A stretch of 64,000 bases of DNA, from contig NC_023749.2 of assembly GCF_000499845.2 (NCBI RefSeq), positions 13,688,727 to 13,752,726 on the forward strand, written 5' to 3'. The notes under the pieces are model-generated. The model was not told the origin of the DNA. It searched no databases and saw nothing but the letters and a program-made list of their open reading frames with translations. The DNA is from Phaseolus vulgaris. Its lineage: Eukaryota; Streptophyta; Magnoliopsida; Fabales; Fabaceae. This document shows positions 47,865 to 61,203 of this stretch, piece after piece. Positions within the stretch are counted from its first letter, which is position 1, and each line of letters begins with the position of its first letter. The position numbers were made by a program, and so were the translations under genes.

Positions 47865-49900
47865 AACAATTATTAGCTCAACAATAAGTTGAAATATTTG
47901 ATTTACATTGCAGAGTTTTTTTTTTCATCGGTAATAAACAATTAAATTAAATTGATTACTTAAGAACTGGTCTAACCCTCGTACAAAGAATAAAAGATAA
48001 AAGTTTATTTTCACTTCTGTATTTAAAACTCACAGATTAATCTTCCACTTCTTTTCCCAACACTGATCACATAGTCAATGATTAATAACATGAATATCAA
48101 ATTGGTACGGATCCAAATAAATTGGATTGTAGTACTCACAATGTTTGAGGTACAAGATTATATGGTGGTTTATTCTTTTCTCACACAAGAAAAAATTGGA
48201 GGGCTGAAAAATCTACAACACTGCATAGAAAAGTAGTGAGTTAAAGAAGGTAAAAGTGTATTGAATTAATGTATTTTGTATTTTCGATTTTGAATCTTGA
48301 AATCTATTCAAGCTTTGTTTTGTTCATGCTTTTCTCATAAAAGCAAAGCACACAACCACTCTTTTCTCACATGCCTGCAAATTTCATATTTTAGCCAAAA
48401 ATGGGATGTTGAAAAATTTACAGCTTTGGACAGAGAAAGCAGTTAGTTAAACAAAGTAAGTGTATAGAAATTTAAAGTTTTGTATTTTCAAATTTGAAAT
48501 GTTATTTGAAATCACACGCGAATAAGTGCTTATTCTCCAGCTAAGCTTGGCAATAGAAGTTGTATATTGTTTTTAACAACTTTCTTTTTTTGTTGTTTTA
48601 TGATTTTCTTCCTTTGTTCAAAAACCAAAAGTTCTTCCTTCATATTATGTCAGTCCATCATCTGAGAAAATTTGGACCATACTTTCTACCTTTCAAAAAT
48701 ATATTGTTGCTCTTTAAATCCTATGGTTGTGTCTCTGTTCTTTAAATCAAAATATATGAGATCAGTTCAACAATTTTACAATCTTGTACAATTAAGTTCA
48801 ATTAGTTTTTACAACCTTTTGCCTTCTGTTATTTTCTTCAATTAGTTCCTACACACAAGGATTATTAGCTCTACAATAATAAGAATTTGAATATTTGATT
48901 TACATTATTGTAAAGTATTTGATAACCCAAATTAGAAACTTCTTCACGGTGGTCATCACAGTGATCACATAGTTAGTGATTTTTATAAAGGGTTGATCCT
49001 TGTGATTCTTTTTATTATTGATAGAGATGGGATAGACACTAGGAGGTCTTTTTGGTTGATATATATAGATGGAAAGGTACTTTATGAGCATGTATAAGAG
49101 TTGGACCACCGGTAAAGTGGTGTCACTTAATTTCATTACTATTTACTGGAAAAAAAACATAGTCAGTGATTTAACTGAACATGAATATAAAATTGGTACT
49201 GTTGTGGATACAAATAAATTGTATTGTAGTAGTATGAAAGTTTGAGGTACAGGATTATATGGTGGTTCATTCTTTTCCACAAAAGAAAAAATTGGAGGGC
49301 TGAAAAATCAGCAGTAGTGGATAGAAAAATAGTGAGCTAAAAAAGATAAAAGTGTATTGAATTAATGTATTTTGTATTTTTTTTTTATTTTAAATTTTGA
49401 AATCTGATTCAAATTTTGTTTTGTTCATGCTTTTCTCCTCCCAAAATCAAAGTACACAACCACTATTTTCTCATAGTCATGCATATTTCATAATTTTTAG
49501 TCAAAAATAGGATGTTAACAAATTTGCAGCTTTTGGACAGAGAGAGAAGTGAGTTAAACAAGGTAAATGTATTGAAATTTCAAATTCAAAAATGTTTATT
49601 TCATAATCGTGCTCCAGTTTACAATCCAATAAATATTAATATTTTAATTATTTATAAAAATTTATAATTTTTTGAATTCTAAAATAATTTCTAACATTTT
49701 GTATTTTGCTTGTATTTTCATTAAGGAGGTTTATTCTTTTTTTAAATTTTTTCTTAATTACAAATATTAATATTTATTGTTGTTATAGGATGAAGCAGAG
49801 TTGTCAAAGTATCATAACCCTTTGAAATTTTGTATTTTTAAATTTGAAATGTCATTTGAATTTACACGCGGATAACTGTTTATTCTTTGGTGAAGCAGTT
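47865..49900. repeat. Local tandem duplication R1/R2 in copy B
   Basis: R1 is at 47865-48560 and R2 at 48845-49620 with a tail to about 49900, matching copy A. R2 again carries the LINE 3' fragment. Confidence 0.8.
48983..49156 (+). mobile_element. LINE 3' fragment with target duplication, copy B
   Basis: Same insertion as 30881-31097, with a single 45-bp segment. It is flanked by ACATAGTTAGTGATTT (48967-48982) and ACATAGTCAGTGATTT (from 49157). Confidence 0.88.
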
Positions 49901-50089
49901 TATTCCTAGGGGTGTGGTTTTGGTTGAGAAAATGGAGAAATAAGAATGGGAGATGAACAGAGAAATAGAGGTGACAGAAAAATGAGTGAATGAAAGAGTG
50001 TGAAAGAGAAATTAACAAAAGCATGCAAAATAGATTTGTTGCATATTTGATTTCGTTTTGTACACTTATTATTATATTTTTACTATATC

Positions 50090-50620
50090 ATTAAATCCTT
50101 TGAGAATTGTTGCGAGTGGAGAGTGGGAGACGGGAAAGATATTTTGTTTTGGAAAGATGTTTGGGTGGGCAATGAAGATCTGAAAAGTAAATTCCCAAGA
50201 TTGTTCTTTGTGTGGTAATAAAGAAGGTAGTTTACCGTTTTGTGGGGGGTGGGTTAATGATAGATGGGAGTGGAAGTTAATTTGGAGGAGAGGTCTGTTT
50301 GATCGGGAAATATACCAGGAAGTCCAGCTGTTACAAGAAGTGGAAAGACCCTATCATGAATTTTGTAGATAGTCGAGTTTGGAAGGCTGGTAAGGATAGT
50401 GGTTTCTAGGTAAAATCTGTCTATACTCTTTTAAGAGGCCCTGTGGAGGGAAAAAGTGTGTTTGTCTTCCTCTAGAAGACTACTGCTTTGTCCTCAACAC
50501 AAATTATCGCTTGGAGGGTGTTGATTTATTCGATTGCCACAAAAGCTAACTTGGAGAGGCGTGGGGTTTTGGTGAATCTCGTGGGCAAAAGAGGGTTGTC
50601 TTTACAAGAGAGAAACCCAG
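50090..50620 (+). pseudogene. zf-RVT fragment, copy B
   Basis: Matches 32035-32560 with a few substitutions and small deletions (for example CTCTTTGTGTGG shortened to CTTTGTGTGG). The ORF beginning at 50488 encodes almost the same 101 residues as in copy A, with one short difference (LIYSIATKA against LINLIATKA). Not functional. Confidence 0.65.
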
Positions 50621-50984
50621 AGCCACAGGTCAGATTCAGGATGAACGAGCATGGAAAGGTTCAGGTAGACCAGTCAGAGGTACTTGTGGCAGTGGGAGCA
50701 CGGGTTGTGCTTCAGCTAAGGTTCCTAGACGATAGTGGGTTGGGAGAACCAGTATTCCAGCAGTTAAAACTTCTCCAGAAAAATTCTTGTTGAATATGGA
50801 GAGTGTTTGTTCTCAGGTTGTTTCAGGATCCGGCAGTTCCTATAAGTGGGAGTCGGTAGGAACAGAAAACGGGTCAGTGACTGATGTGTTGAAACTCAGG
50901 GGAGTTTTAACGAAGTCTTAAAAATGATTAAGAAGGCTGGTGGCAACTAGAGGTGGAACATTGAGTTCCGTCGACAGATTACAG

Positions 50985-51419
50985 GAAGTACATGTACACA
51001 GTTGAAGCGCAGGTGAACATTGTTTCGTGACTTTAAGTGGGAGATTGTTGAGTATGAAGTCAAGACCAATTAGGTTGAGCTGACAAGACACCATGTACAC
51101 AGTTGAAGCGCAGGTGAACATTGTTCTGTGACTTCAAGTGGGAGATTGTTGGGTATGAAGCCAGGATCAATTGTGTTGGGTTGAGTAGACACCATGTTTT
51201 AGTGAGTGGGCTTAATCATTGTGTCCCTTTATTATCTCTTTTTATCTCTATTTAAAGAGATCATTGTACGTGTAATTGGTGTGCACCAGGATATAATGAA
51301 AACGTAATAGTTGCCCGTGTGGATGTAGGTTGCAGTTGGCGACCGAACCACGTTAAATCATATGTTGTTTATTTTCTGCAGTTGATTTGTGATTATGTGT
51401 GTTGTTTCCACGTGTATCA
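50985..51419 (+). mobile_element. Copia LTR remnant, copy B
   Basis: The LTR starts TGTTGGGTATGAAG at 51147 and ends at GTGTATCA, 51419. It has the same duplicated polypurine tract as copy A, so that duplication predates the unit duplication. Confidence 0.75.
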
Positions 51420-52106
51420 TTGAGGACATGAAGAATAAATTTTTATGATAAGCTTCTTGCAAGATTGTTCTAATTCTCCCAATGTTGAGTAGAAAATGAA
51501 TGAAGAAAATAAGAATAGAAAGAAAAATATAACTTAAAAGACCAAACATTATTATTTAAATCAATATATATAAAAAGAAATTGATTATTTTACTATCTTT
51601 TTAATAATGATTTTATATGAAGAACGGTTTAGTGTTCAAGATAATAATATCATTTATTTTCTTTAAATTTTAATACTACTTTAAAGAATTTATTACAAAA
51701 TCAATATAAATAATATTAATATCAAATATTATTATATTACTTTTATTTAGATAGAAGGAAAAATATTACTATATATGCAATTTGAAGGAATAAAATCATA
51801 TTTAAATCTTTCATAAACTTTTAAATGGTTGTTACTGTCCAGAGAAACTTTTGTCCTTGTTCATTTAATGTCATATGACATATTGTAAATATCCAATTTC
51901 ATTCAGTTAATTAAAAATATATTTAATAAATTATTTAATTTTGTTTATGATTCTATCATTGATTTGTTGTACTCATTATTGGTGTTTACGTCTTTATTGT
52001 TTTAAAGATTTCTGCGTGACACCAGTCATACCATTATTTTTAATTAATGTCTCTTAAGTTTCTTTTGTTACGAAGTTAAAGATTTAAACGGATCTACGGG
52101 CTATAA
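51419..52106 (-). pseudogene. Truncated 5' end and flank of the bromodomain-like gene, copy B
   Basis: Same structure as 33363-34049: the first codons of the gene, the 5' flank, one AT-rich unit, then the block ending GATTTAAACGGATCTACGGG and the LINE target GGCTATAA. Confidence 0.75.
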
Positions 52107-55087
52107 ATGTCTCAACTAGAAATTGATTGTCGTAAACAGACCGGAGACCGTCATAAAGAGACCGGAGAGGGCAGCAGATCTCTCTTATCAGATATGTTGA
52201 TGCTTGGTTCTTTGATAAAGGTTTTCTCAAGATGGTGAAAGCTCGATGGCAGTCTTATACAGCGCAGGGGATTGCTTTCATAGTTTTTAAAGAAAAACTG
52301 AAATGCTTCAAGTCTGACCTGAAGACATGGGACAAGGAGGTATTCTACAGGATTTGGAGGATCTTGATAACCAAGATTGTAATGGGGAATTGGGGGAAAG
52401 AGGTAGACTGAAAAGAATGGAGTTGGTAAGCTGCCTCGCAGAGAATGATAAGAGAATCGAGTCCCTCATAAGTCAGAAGGCTAGAGCAAACTGGTTTAAG
52501 TATGGAGACTCTTGCACTAGATTTTTCCATTCGTCTATGAGGTGGAGGAGGTTGAAGAACGAAGTGAAAGGTGTTGAGGTAGGGAGCCAATGGTGTGAGC
52601 AACCGTCCACAGTGCGAACAGAGGCCAAGAAGTTGTTTGAATCTAGATTTTGTGCTACGAAGGATCTAGGGGTAAGGTTGGATGGTGTTGAGTTTCAGTC
52701 ATTATCAGCTACGGGGAATGAGACCTTTGTAACCATGTTCTCTAAGGAGGAGATAAATGAGGCAGTGTGGCAGTGTGAAGGTTCAAAGAGCCAAGGTCCT
52801 GATGGGTTTAATTTCAACTTCATTAGGAAGAGCTGGGAGTTTATAAAAGAGGAGATAGTAGCATATATGGCCCTGTTTCACACGACGGGGTCTATCCCGA
52901 AAGGCTGCAATGCTTCGTTCATTGCACTTATCCCTAAGATCAAGGATCCATCTAAGCTAGAACAGTACAAACCCATCTCACTAGTAGGTGTCTTATACAA
53001 AATCATTGCAAAGAGGAGGAAGTTTGCATTCTCCAATTCGCGGATGACACCTTATTCTTCTGTGAAGATAAAATCAATAATGTGATAACATTGAAAGCCA
53101 TCTTAAGGGGCTTTGAGTTTGCTTCAAGCATGAAGATTAACTTCCACAAATCTAAGCTGATTGGCATTAACATACAAAGTAATATTGTAGATTGTTTCAC
53201 CAAGATCTTGAATTGCACTCAGATGGGGATACCTTTTAAGTATTTGGGTATAGAGGTGGGAGGGAACCCAAGGAGGAAACATTTCTGGGAACCTGTTCTC
53301 AATAAGCTTAAAGCACGACTCAGTATTTGGAAAGGGATGTTCTTATCTCTAGCAGGGAGAAACTGCCTTATTAACTCTGTTTTAACAGCTGTACCTTTGT
53401 ATTATCTCTCGTTGTTCAGGGCTCCGGAGTCGGTATGTACAAGGATAGTCAGAATCCAAAGCAGATTTTTGTGGGGTTGGGGGAAGGTCAACAAGCCAAT
53501 ATCATGGGTAAGTTGGAAAGACGTTTGCAAACCAAAGACAGACGAAGGGTTGGGTTGCAGAGATATTCGAAAGTTCAATCAAGCCTTGATTGCCAAATGG
53601 AAATGGCGTTGCATATCACCGGAAAAAGGTAGGTGGAAGGAGGTGTTGGGGTCAAAGTATGATCTGGATTGTGATAACGGCTGTATAACTGTCAAAGACC
53701 AATATTGGTGGTGGAGAGATCTAAACAAAACGTGCAAAGAGGGTGTAGGTAGAGGGTGGTTTCAAGAAGAACTACGATAGGAACTCGGATGTGGAGACAA
53801 AGCAAAGTTCTAGGAGGAGGTGTGGGTTGGAAGTGAGAACCTTAAAACCATGTTCCCACATTTGTACTCTTTTTCCCTACACCAAGGCCAAAGCATAGGC
53901 GAAGTTGGAATGTGGTGTAACTGAGAGTGGAGGTGGATATTGAGGTGGAGGCGTATTAGATTTGAGTGGGAGTCCCAATTGGAAGTTGACCTTAACTTGC
54001 TCCTCTCCAGGGTCACGCTAAAGAAGAATATTGAGGACATACAGGTGTGGGGGAAGGAGAATTCTGGGATATTTTTTGTAAGCGCTGCCTACAAATGCCT
54101 AACCAAGCATAGTGCAGACCCGCAATCCAAAGTGTACAGATTTTTATGGAAAACAAAGGCTTTTCGGAACGTGTTAATGACAGCTTGGAGGGCGCTGAGG
54201 GGGAGAATGCCTACAAGACAGTGTTTGAGTAGAAGAGGGGTGTTGATGAACTCAATGCTATGCCCACTGTGTCAGATAGAGGAGGAATCCAACCAGCACA
54301 TTTTTCTACATTGCAAATATGCCCAACAGGTATGGTCCGAGTGCTTTAAGTGGGTAGGTACATCGACAGTCCAACATAACGACCTTAAGATGCACTTTCT
54401 GAATTTTTATTTGTTCCAAGCCACAAATAAACAAAATCTGGTTTGGAAAGGTGTTTGGGTGAATGTGATCAGAGGCATTTGGGACCAACGAAATGTAATC
54501 GTATTCCGGCAAGGGGTAGTAGTTGTGGATGAGATTTTTCAGAAAGTTCAACTCAAATCTTGGCTCTGGTTGAAGCACAAGACTCATTCCTTTAATTACT
54601 CGTTTGCTGATTGGGTCCTTAACCCATTCATCTGTCTTAGAAGTGTTAAGTAACAGGCAGGCTGCTGTGTTCATCTCATGGATGATGCAGAGGCAGGAGT
54701 ATGGTTTAATGCATAATAACCTTTGTTTTGGTGGTGAAGTGTGACGACTGCTGGTATAGTATGACAGAGGTGGTTTTTTGTGGTGATTTGTGCGAACGGC
54801 TAAGCTCTGTTGCTAGCTAGGATTGAGCTTATAAGCAAGGTTGGGCTGGTACTGTGTGATGGGTGTAGGAGTGGGAGTTGCTGGTATTTATGCATTCAAA
54901 TGGTCACGTGCTTCTGGTGGAGTGGTTGGATGAAGGAGCCTGCATCATTTACAAAATTAGAGGATGTTTCTATGGATTGAAGAACAAATGGTCATGCTGA
55001 TGTGGTTCTTTGGCTAGAGAGAACCAAACGCTTCTGAATGGTATTGCCAACTTGGTGGAGTCATATTACGGAGGGGCTACTGTTCAA
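52107..55087 (+). mobile_element. Deleted LINE, copy B
   Basis: It keeps the first 80 bp of ORF1, then jumps (at about 52188) to the end of the endonuclease; about 2.0 kb matching 34132-36148 is missing. A second deletion of 451 bp at 53012, with GCAAAG at both edges in copy A, removes the core of reverse transcriptase before FADD. The element has no solo LTR. ORF fragments 52327-53085, 53082-53780 and 53940-54653 keep thumb and zf-RVT sequence. The 3' UTR is cut at about 55087 with no poly(A). Not functional. Confidence 0.9.
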
Positions 55088-55164
55088 AAATGTGAAATAG
55101 ATTTTGGACTTTGTGTTTGAATGCAATTTAATAAAATAAAAGACATATTGGTTAATGTAAGAAG

Positions 55165-55215
<51 letters not shown>

Positions 55216-56670
55216 CATATTGATACCTAATGAAAATTTAATCTAATGGAAATTTGGAAAGAATAAAATTGGGTTCTATCTCAAGTTGTTCACCGTTAAC
55301 CATTAAGAAATAATGTGAAAAGAAAGGAATTACAAGAGATAGATTAAGAAAAGGATTAAAGACACTACTCACATAAGTACCCTCATAAATAAAGGTAAGT
55401 GACTATCTCTATTATAATCGAATATGATGTGTGAGAATCTTAATTGAAAGATGATATTGTATGCATTATGTATACTAATATTATTATTGATACTAATATT
55501 TATATATATTTTTTAATTTTTTTATAATTTAAATATTATAATTTTATTTAATTAAATAAAAAATAATTAAACTAAAATTACTTTTCTAATTTAATTCTAA
55601 CAACGTAATAAATATTAAAATTATTTCAATTCCCTATGACCTTCTTTTATATTTTCATTTTTTTTATTTTAGTTTGTTCATTGCTTTTAATTCCCATAAA
55701 AAACTATAAGAATTCAAATCCGTATGTAAAAATCCATATGTAATGTTCACTTTACATATGCATTTACATTCGTAGGTAAAAATCGGTATGTAACACTTAC
55801 TTTAATACGAATCCGTATGTAATGCTCACTTTACTTACGGATTTGGATTTGTATGTAAAAATCGGTATGTAACACTTACTTTACATATGGATTTGGATTC
55901 GTATGTAAAAATCCGTATGTAATGCTCACTTTTCATACGGATATGCATTCGTTTGTAAAAGTCCATATGTATGCTCACTTTACATACAGATCTGGATCAG
56001 TATGTAAAACTCCGTATGTAATGCTGACTTTACATACGAATTTGGATCTGTATGTCAAAATCCGTACGTAACGCTCAGTTTACATACGGATCTAGATCTG
56101 TGTGTAAAAATCCGTATGTAACGCTCACTTTACATACGGATAGATCCGTATGTAAAAATCTATATGTAATGCTAACTTTAATTACGGATCTGGATCCGTA
56201 TGTAAAAATCTGTATCCGTATGTAAAAATCCATATGTAATGCTCACTTTACATATGCATTTGCATCCGTAGGTAAAATTCGGTATGTAACACTTACTTTA
56301 ATACGGATCTGGATCTGTATGTAAAAATCGGTATGTAACACTTACTTAACATATGGATTTGGATTCGTATGTAAAAATCCGTATGTAATGCTCACTTTTC
56401 ATACGGATTTGGATCCGTTTGTAAAAGTTCGTATGTAATGCTCACTTTACATACGAATCTAGATCCGTATGTAATGCTGACTTTACATACGGATTTGGAT
56501 TTGTATGTCAAAATCCGTATGTAACGCTCACTTTACATACGGATCTTGATTCGTATGTAAAATCCGTATGTAACACTCACTTTATATACGGATCTAGATC
56601 CGTATGTAACGCTCACTTTACATACGAATTTGGATTCGTATGTAATCCTAATATCAAATTTCTTGTAGTG
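55088..56670. repeat. Spacer U2: AT-rich leader plus palindromic minisatellite with CACTA end
   Basis: It starts within ATGTGAAATAGATTTTGGAC (a 9-bp deletion relative to U1), has (TA)n at 55167-55211 and a CCGTATGTAA/TTACATACGG array at 55715-56645. It ends TTTCTTGTAGTG at 56670. The array has an extra segment at about 56130-56230 (GGATAGATCCGTATG, AATCTGTATCCGTATG) that is shared with U3 but not U1. Confidence 0.85.
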
Positions 56671-57976
56671 ATTATAGATTTGTAATAGTATTTCTTTTTT
56701 TTATAGATAAATGTGTTGTTCGATTTGTTTCGAACATAAGTTAATAGTAGTCTTCATGTTAGGGTTCAAAATTTGTAAACTCATGTTACGTTGTTCCTAA
56801 TTATATGAGTTCTAAATATTAAATTGAATATGATGATCTAAAACACATACATATTGATGACTGAACACCAAACAACAAAACTATGATAATACAATATGTT
56901 CCTTTGTTTGAAAATTTTATTATAAGAATAATAATAATAATTATTATTACTTATATTATATATTTTTATTCTAAAATTATATAATAGTAAATTCTCAAAT
57001 ATATTGAAGATGGATGGAACAACTTTTATAGGTTAAACTACTTTAAAGGAGGTGACAAGATTATCTCTGAAACACAAATCAACGAACCAAATAATGAAAT
57101 TCTAGTGATTTTTCTTTTGTGAGAAATGATTATTTTAGATGATTATTTCTTACTTTATTGAAATTTAAAGAATGATTTACTTAAATTCATGTCTCACATT
57201 GTTGACACTTGAACAAGTTAAGTTTACTTTTAATGTTTATGATTTATTTAACTAATTTCTATTATATTTAATTTCTCTTATGCAAATATGATTTTTATTA
57301 TGTTTAGTTTCTTTCATGCAAATATAATTGGTGCCTTTTTTTTAAATTCAAACTACTCTACTTTTTGTAAAATACTTAATTTTTAACTATTGTTCTTCCA
57401 TGTAATTGATATTTTTATGTAATTTTCACTTCTTCTAGATTTTTTAAATTATTAATAATTTTAGAACTTGTATTATGTTTTATAATATCAAATTTAATAT
57501 AATATCTAAATTATAATTTTTTAATAGTATAATATCAAACTATTTTACTTTGGGTAAAATACTTATTTTTTAATTATTTTTCTTCCATGTTTCTTAAATT
57601 TAAATTGTTTGTTGTTAGTTCAGGTGTGAGCATAGTGAGATGCCAAGTTTTATCTAAAATACCAAAATATTATCTTTTTAAATACAATAGGAGTTAACTA
57701 AAATTGATTAAACTTTAAAAAAAATGTGACTTAATTAAATCTAAGTGACAAATACTTAACAAACCACCATTTATCAAATTAGTAGAGACTTAATAAAAAA
57801 TATTACAAAAAAATTAATAGAAGAAAAAATAATAAATCTTTCATAAACTTTTAAATCATTGTTGACGGTCCAGAGAAACTTTTGTCGTTTACATTAAAGT
57901 GGTCATTTAGTGTCATCCAATTTCATTCAATTAATTAAAAATATAGTTAATAAATTATTTAATTTTGTTTATGGAT
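56671..57976. repeat. Tandem-array unit, copy C (truncated)
   Basis: Collinear with the first 1.3 kb of copy B (ATTATAGATTTGTAATAG to TTTTGTTTATGGATC). It is cut before the bromodomain-like gene and joined to spacer U3 at GGATC|CAATTTCTTTTGAAT. It keeps the 39-bp segment that B lost. No gene seen. Confidence 0.88.
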
Positions 57977-59750
57977 CCAATTTCTTTTGAATATTCTTTT
58001 TAGCTATCTATCGTTAGAAAATTATAAATGTGACTCATATGAAATAGATTTTGGACTTTGTGTTTGAATGCAATTTAATAAAATAAAAGACATATTGGTT
58101 AATGTAAGATGTTATATATATATATATATATATATATATTTACATATTGATACCTAATGAAAATTTAATCTAATGGAAATTTGGAAAGAATAAAATTGTG
58201 TTCTATCTCAAGTTGTTCACCGTTAACCATTAAGAAATAATGTGAAAGGAAAGGAATTACAAGAGATAGATTAAGAAAAGGATTAAAGAAACTACTCACA
58301 TAAGGACCCTCATAAATAAAAGTAAGTACCTATCTCTATTATAATCGAATATGATGTGTGAGAATCATAATTGAAAGATGATATTGTATGCATTATGTAT
58401 ACTAATATTATTATTGATACTAATATTTATATATATTTTTAATTTTTTTATAATTTAAATATTATAATTTTCTTTAATTAAATAAAAAAATAATTAAACT
58501 CAAATTACTTTTCTAATTTAATTCTAACAACATAATAAATATTAAAATTATTTCAATTCCCTATGACCTTCTTTTATATTTTCATTTTTTTATTATTTTA
58601 GTTTGTTCATTGCTTTTAATTCCCATAAAAAACTATAAGAATCCAAATCCGTATGTAAAAATTCATATGTAATGCTCACTTTACATATGCATTTGCATCC
58701 GTAGGTAAAAATTGGTATGTGACACTTACTTTAATACGAATCCGTATGTAATGCTCACTTTACAGACGGATCTGGATTTGTATGTAAAAATCGGTATGTA
58801 ACACTTACTTTACATATGGATTTGGATTCGTATGTAAAAATCCGTATGTAATGCTCACTTTTCATACGGATCTGCATTCGTTTGTAAAAGTCCATATGTA
58901 ATGCTCACTTTACATACAGATTTGGATCCGTATGTAAAACTCCGTATGTAATGTTGACTTTACATACGAATTTGGATCTGTATGTCAAAATCCGTATGTA
59001 ACGCTCAGTTTACATACGGATCTAGATCCGTGTGTAAAAATCCGTATGTAACGCTTACTTTACATACGGATAGATCCATATGTAAAAATCTGTATGTAAT
59101 GCTAACTTTAATTACGGATCTGGATCCGTATGTAAAAATCTGTATCCGTATGTAAAAATCCATATGTAAAGCTCACTTTACATATGCATTTGCATCCGTA
59201 GGTAAAAATCGGTATGTAACACTTACTTTAATACGGATCTGGATCTGTATGTAAAAATCGGTATGTAACACTTACTTTAATACGGATATGGATCTGTATG
59301 TAAAAATCGGTATGTAACACTTACTTAACATATGGATTTGGATTTGTATGTAAAAATCCGTATGTAATGCTCACTTTTCATACGAATTTGGATCCGTTTG
59401 TAAAAGTTCGTATCTAATGCTCACTTTACATACGGATCTGGATCCGTATGTAAAATTCCATATGTAATGCTGACTTTACATACAGATTTGGATTTGTATG
59501 TCAAAATCCGTATGTAACGCTCACTTTACATATGGATCTTGATTCGTATGTAAAAATCCGTATGTAACACTCACTTTATATACGGATCTCGATCCGTATG
59601 TAAAAATCCGTATGTAACGTTTACTTTATATATGGATTTAGATCCGTATGTAACGTTTACTTTATATACGGATTTAGATCCGTATGTAACGCTCACTTTA
59701 CATACGGATCCAAATTCGTATGTAATCCTAATATAAAATTTCTTGTAGTG
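57977..59750. repeat. Spacer U3: AT-rich leader plus longest palindromic minisatellite with CACTA end
   Basis: The leader begins with TTCTTTTGAATATTCTTTTT and has a shorter (TA)n at about 58112-58139. The array spans about 58645-59730, longer than U1 or U2 through extra units near 59275-59330 and 59620-59700. It ends TTTCTTGTAGTG at 59750. Confidence 0.85.
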
Positions 59751-61203
59751 ATTATAGATTTGTAATAGTATTTCTTTTTTTTATAGATAAATGTGTTGTT
59801 CGATTTGTTTCAAACATAAGTTAATAGTAGTCTTCATGTTAGGGTTCAAAATTTGTAAACTCATGTTACGTTGTTCCTAATTATATGAGTTCTAAATATT
59901 AAATTGAATATGATGATCTAAAACACATACATATTGATGACTGAACACCAAACAACAAAACTATGATAATACATGTTTTTTGAAAATTTTATTATAAGAA
60001 TAATAATTATTATTATTATTACTTATATTATATATTTTTGTTATACTTATTTTTTAATTATTTTTCTTCCATGCTTCTTAAATTTAAATTGTTTGTTTTT
60101 AGTTCAGGTGAGCATAGTGAGATGTCAAATTTTATCTAAAATACCAAAATATTATCTTTTTAAATACAATAGGAGTTAACTAAAATTGATTAAACTTTAA
60201 AAAAAATGTGACTTAATTAAATCTAAGTGACAAATACTTAACAAACCACCATTTATCAAATTAGTAGAGACTTAATAAAAATATTACAAAAAAATTAATA
60301 GAAGAAAAAATAATAAATCTTTCATAAACTTTTAAATCATTGTTGACGGTCCAAAGAAACTTTTGTCCTTTACATTAAAGTGGTCATTTAGTGTCATCCA
60401 ATTTCATTCAATTAATTAAAAATATAGTTAATAAATTATTTAATTTTATTTATGGATCTATTACTGATTTGATGTACTCATTATTGATGTTTGCGTCTTT
60501 ATTGTTTTAAAGATTGCTGCGTGACACCACTCATAGAATTTTTTTTAATTAATGTCTCTTAATTTTCTTTTGTTATGAAGTTAAAGATTTAAACGGATCT
60601 ATTGGCTATAAGCTATTATTCAGTTAATGTCAAATGTCGTTATTTTTTAATTTTTAATTCACTTCTCACTTCTAATGGGAATAAACATTTTTTTTTACAG
60701 TTTTACTTTTTAGATTCAGTTTAATTGTATTAAAAGAAAATATGATCATTTTTCATACTTAGTTTCGTAAACATACAATATGAATTCAAACTTAATATTC
60801 TCATAAATAATCTAAAACTTGCATATCTATATATAGCTTCTTCTTTTAAAAATAATTTGTTATTACATTGAATCTTGAGTTTCTTTGATAATTTGTTTAA
60901 TATATAATATTTTAAAAATCTATACATAATAATAACAGAAAGATTTCAAAAAAAATACTCTTGTAACATTATTATATTTGCAAGAGGATTTTCAAGAAGT
61001 AAACAACCCTAAAGAAATATTTTGGTAAAAATTTATAACTTTGTAATTACTTTTGATTGAAATTGACTAAACACACAAAGATAAAGAGTAATAAGATCAA
61101 GAAAATCGAATTACATATCAACAATGATCCATTCTTGAGTAACCAAAATTACAAAATAGCTAATATAATAAATTTTAAAAGTTTCTACAAAAATCTTTTT
61201 TGA

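Larger units (their letters stand above)
42809..55087. repeat. Tandem-array unit, copy B
   Basis: Collinear with copy A from ATTATAGATTTGTAATAG to the LINE 3' UTR, where it ends at GCTACTGTTCAAAA and meets spacer U2. It differs from A by a 39-bp deletion near 43955, two large deletions in the LINE, one rather than two copies of the 45-bp segment near 49015, and scattered substitutions. The stretch 43950-45500, holding the bromodomain-like gene, is almost identical to A. Non-genic stretches 42809-44800, 46560-47860 and 49630-50090 show no gene. Confidence 0.88.

Noticed and set aside
41903..59730. CRISPR-like array interpretation of the regular repeats
   Set aside because: The units are palindromic, contiguous and lack unique spacers. 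The genome is plant nuclear, and the ends match CACTA termini.
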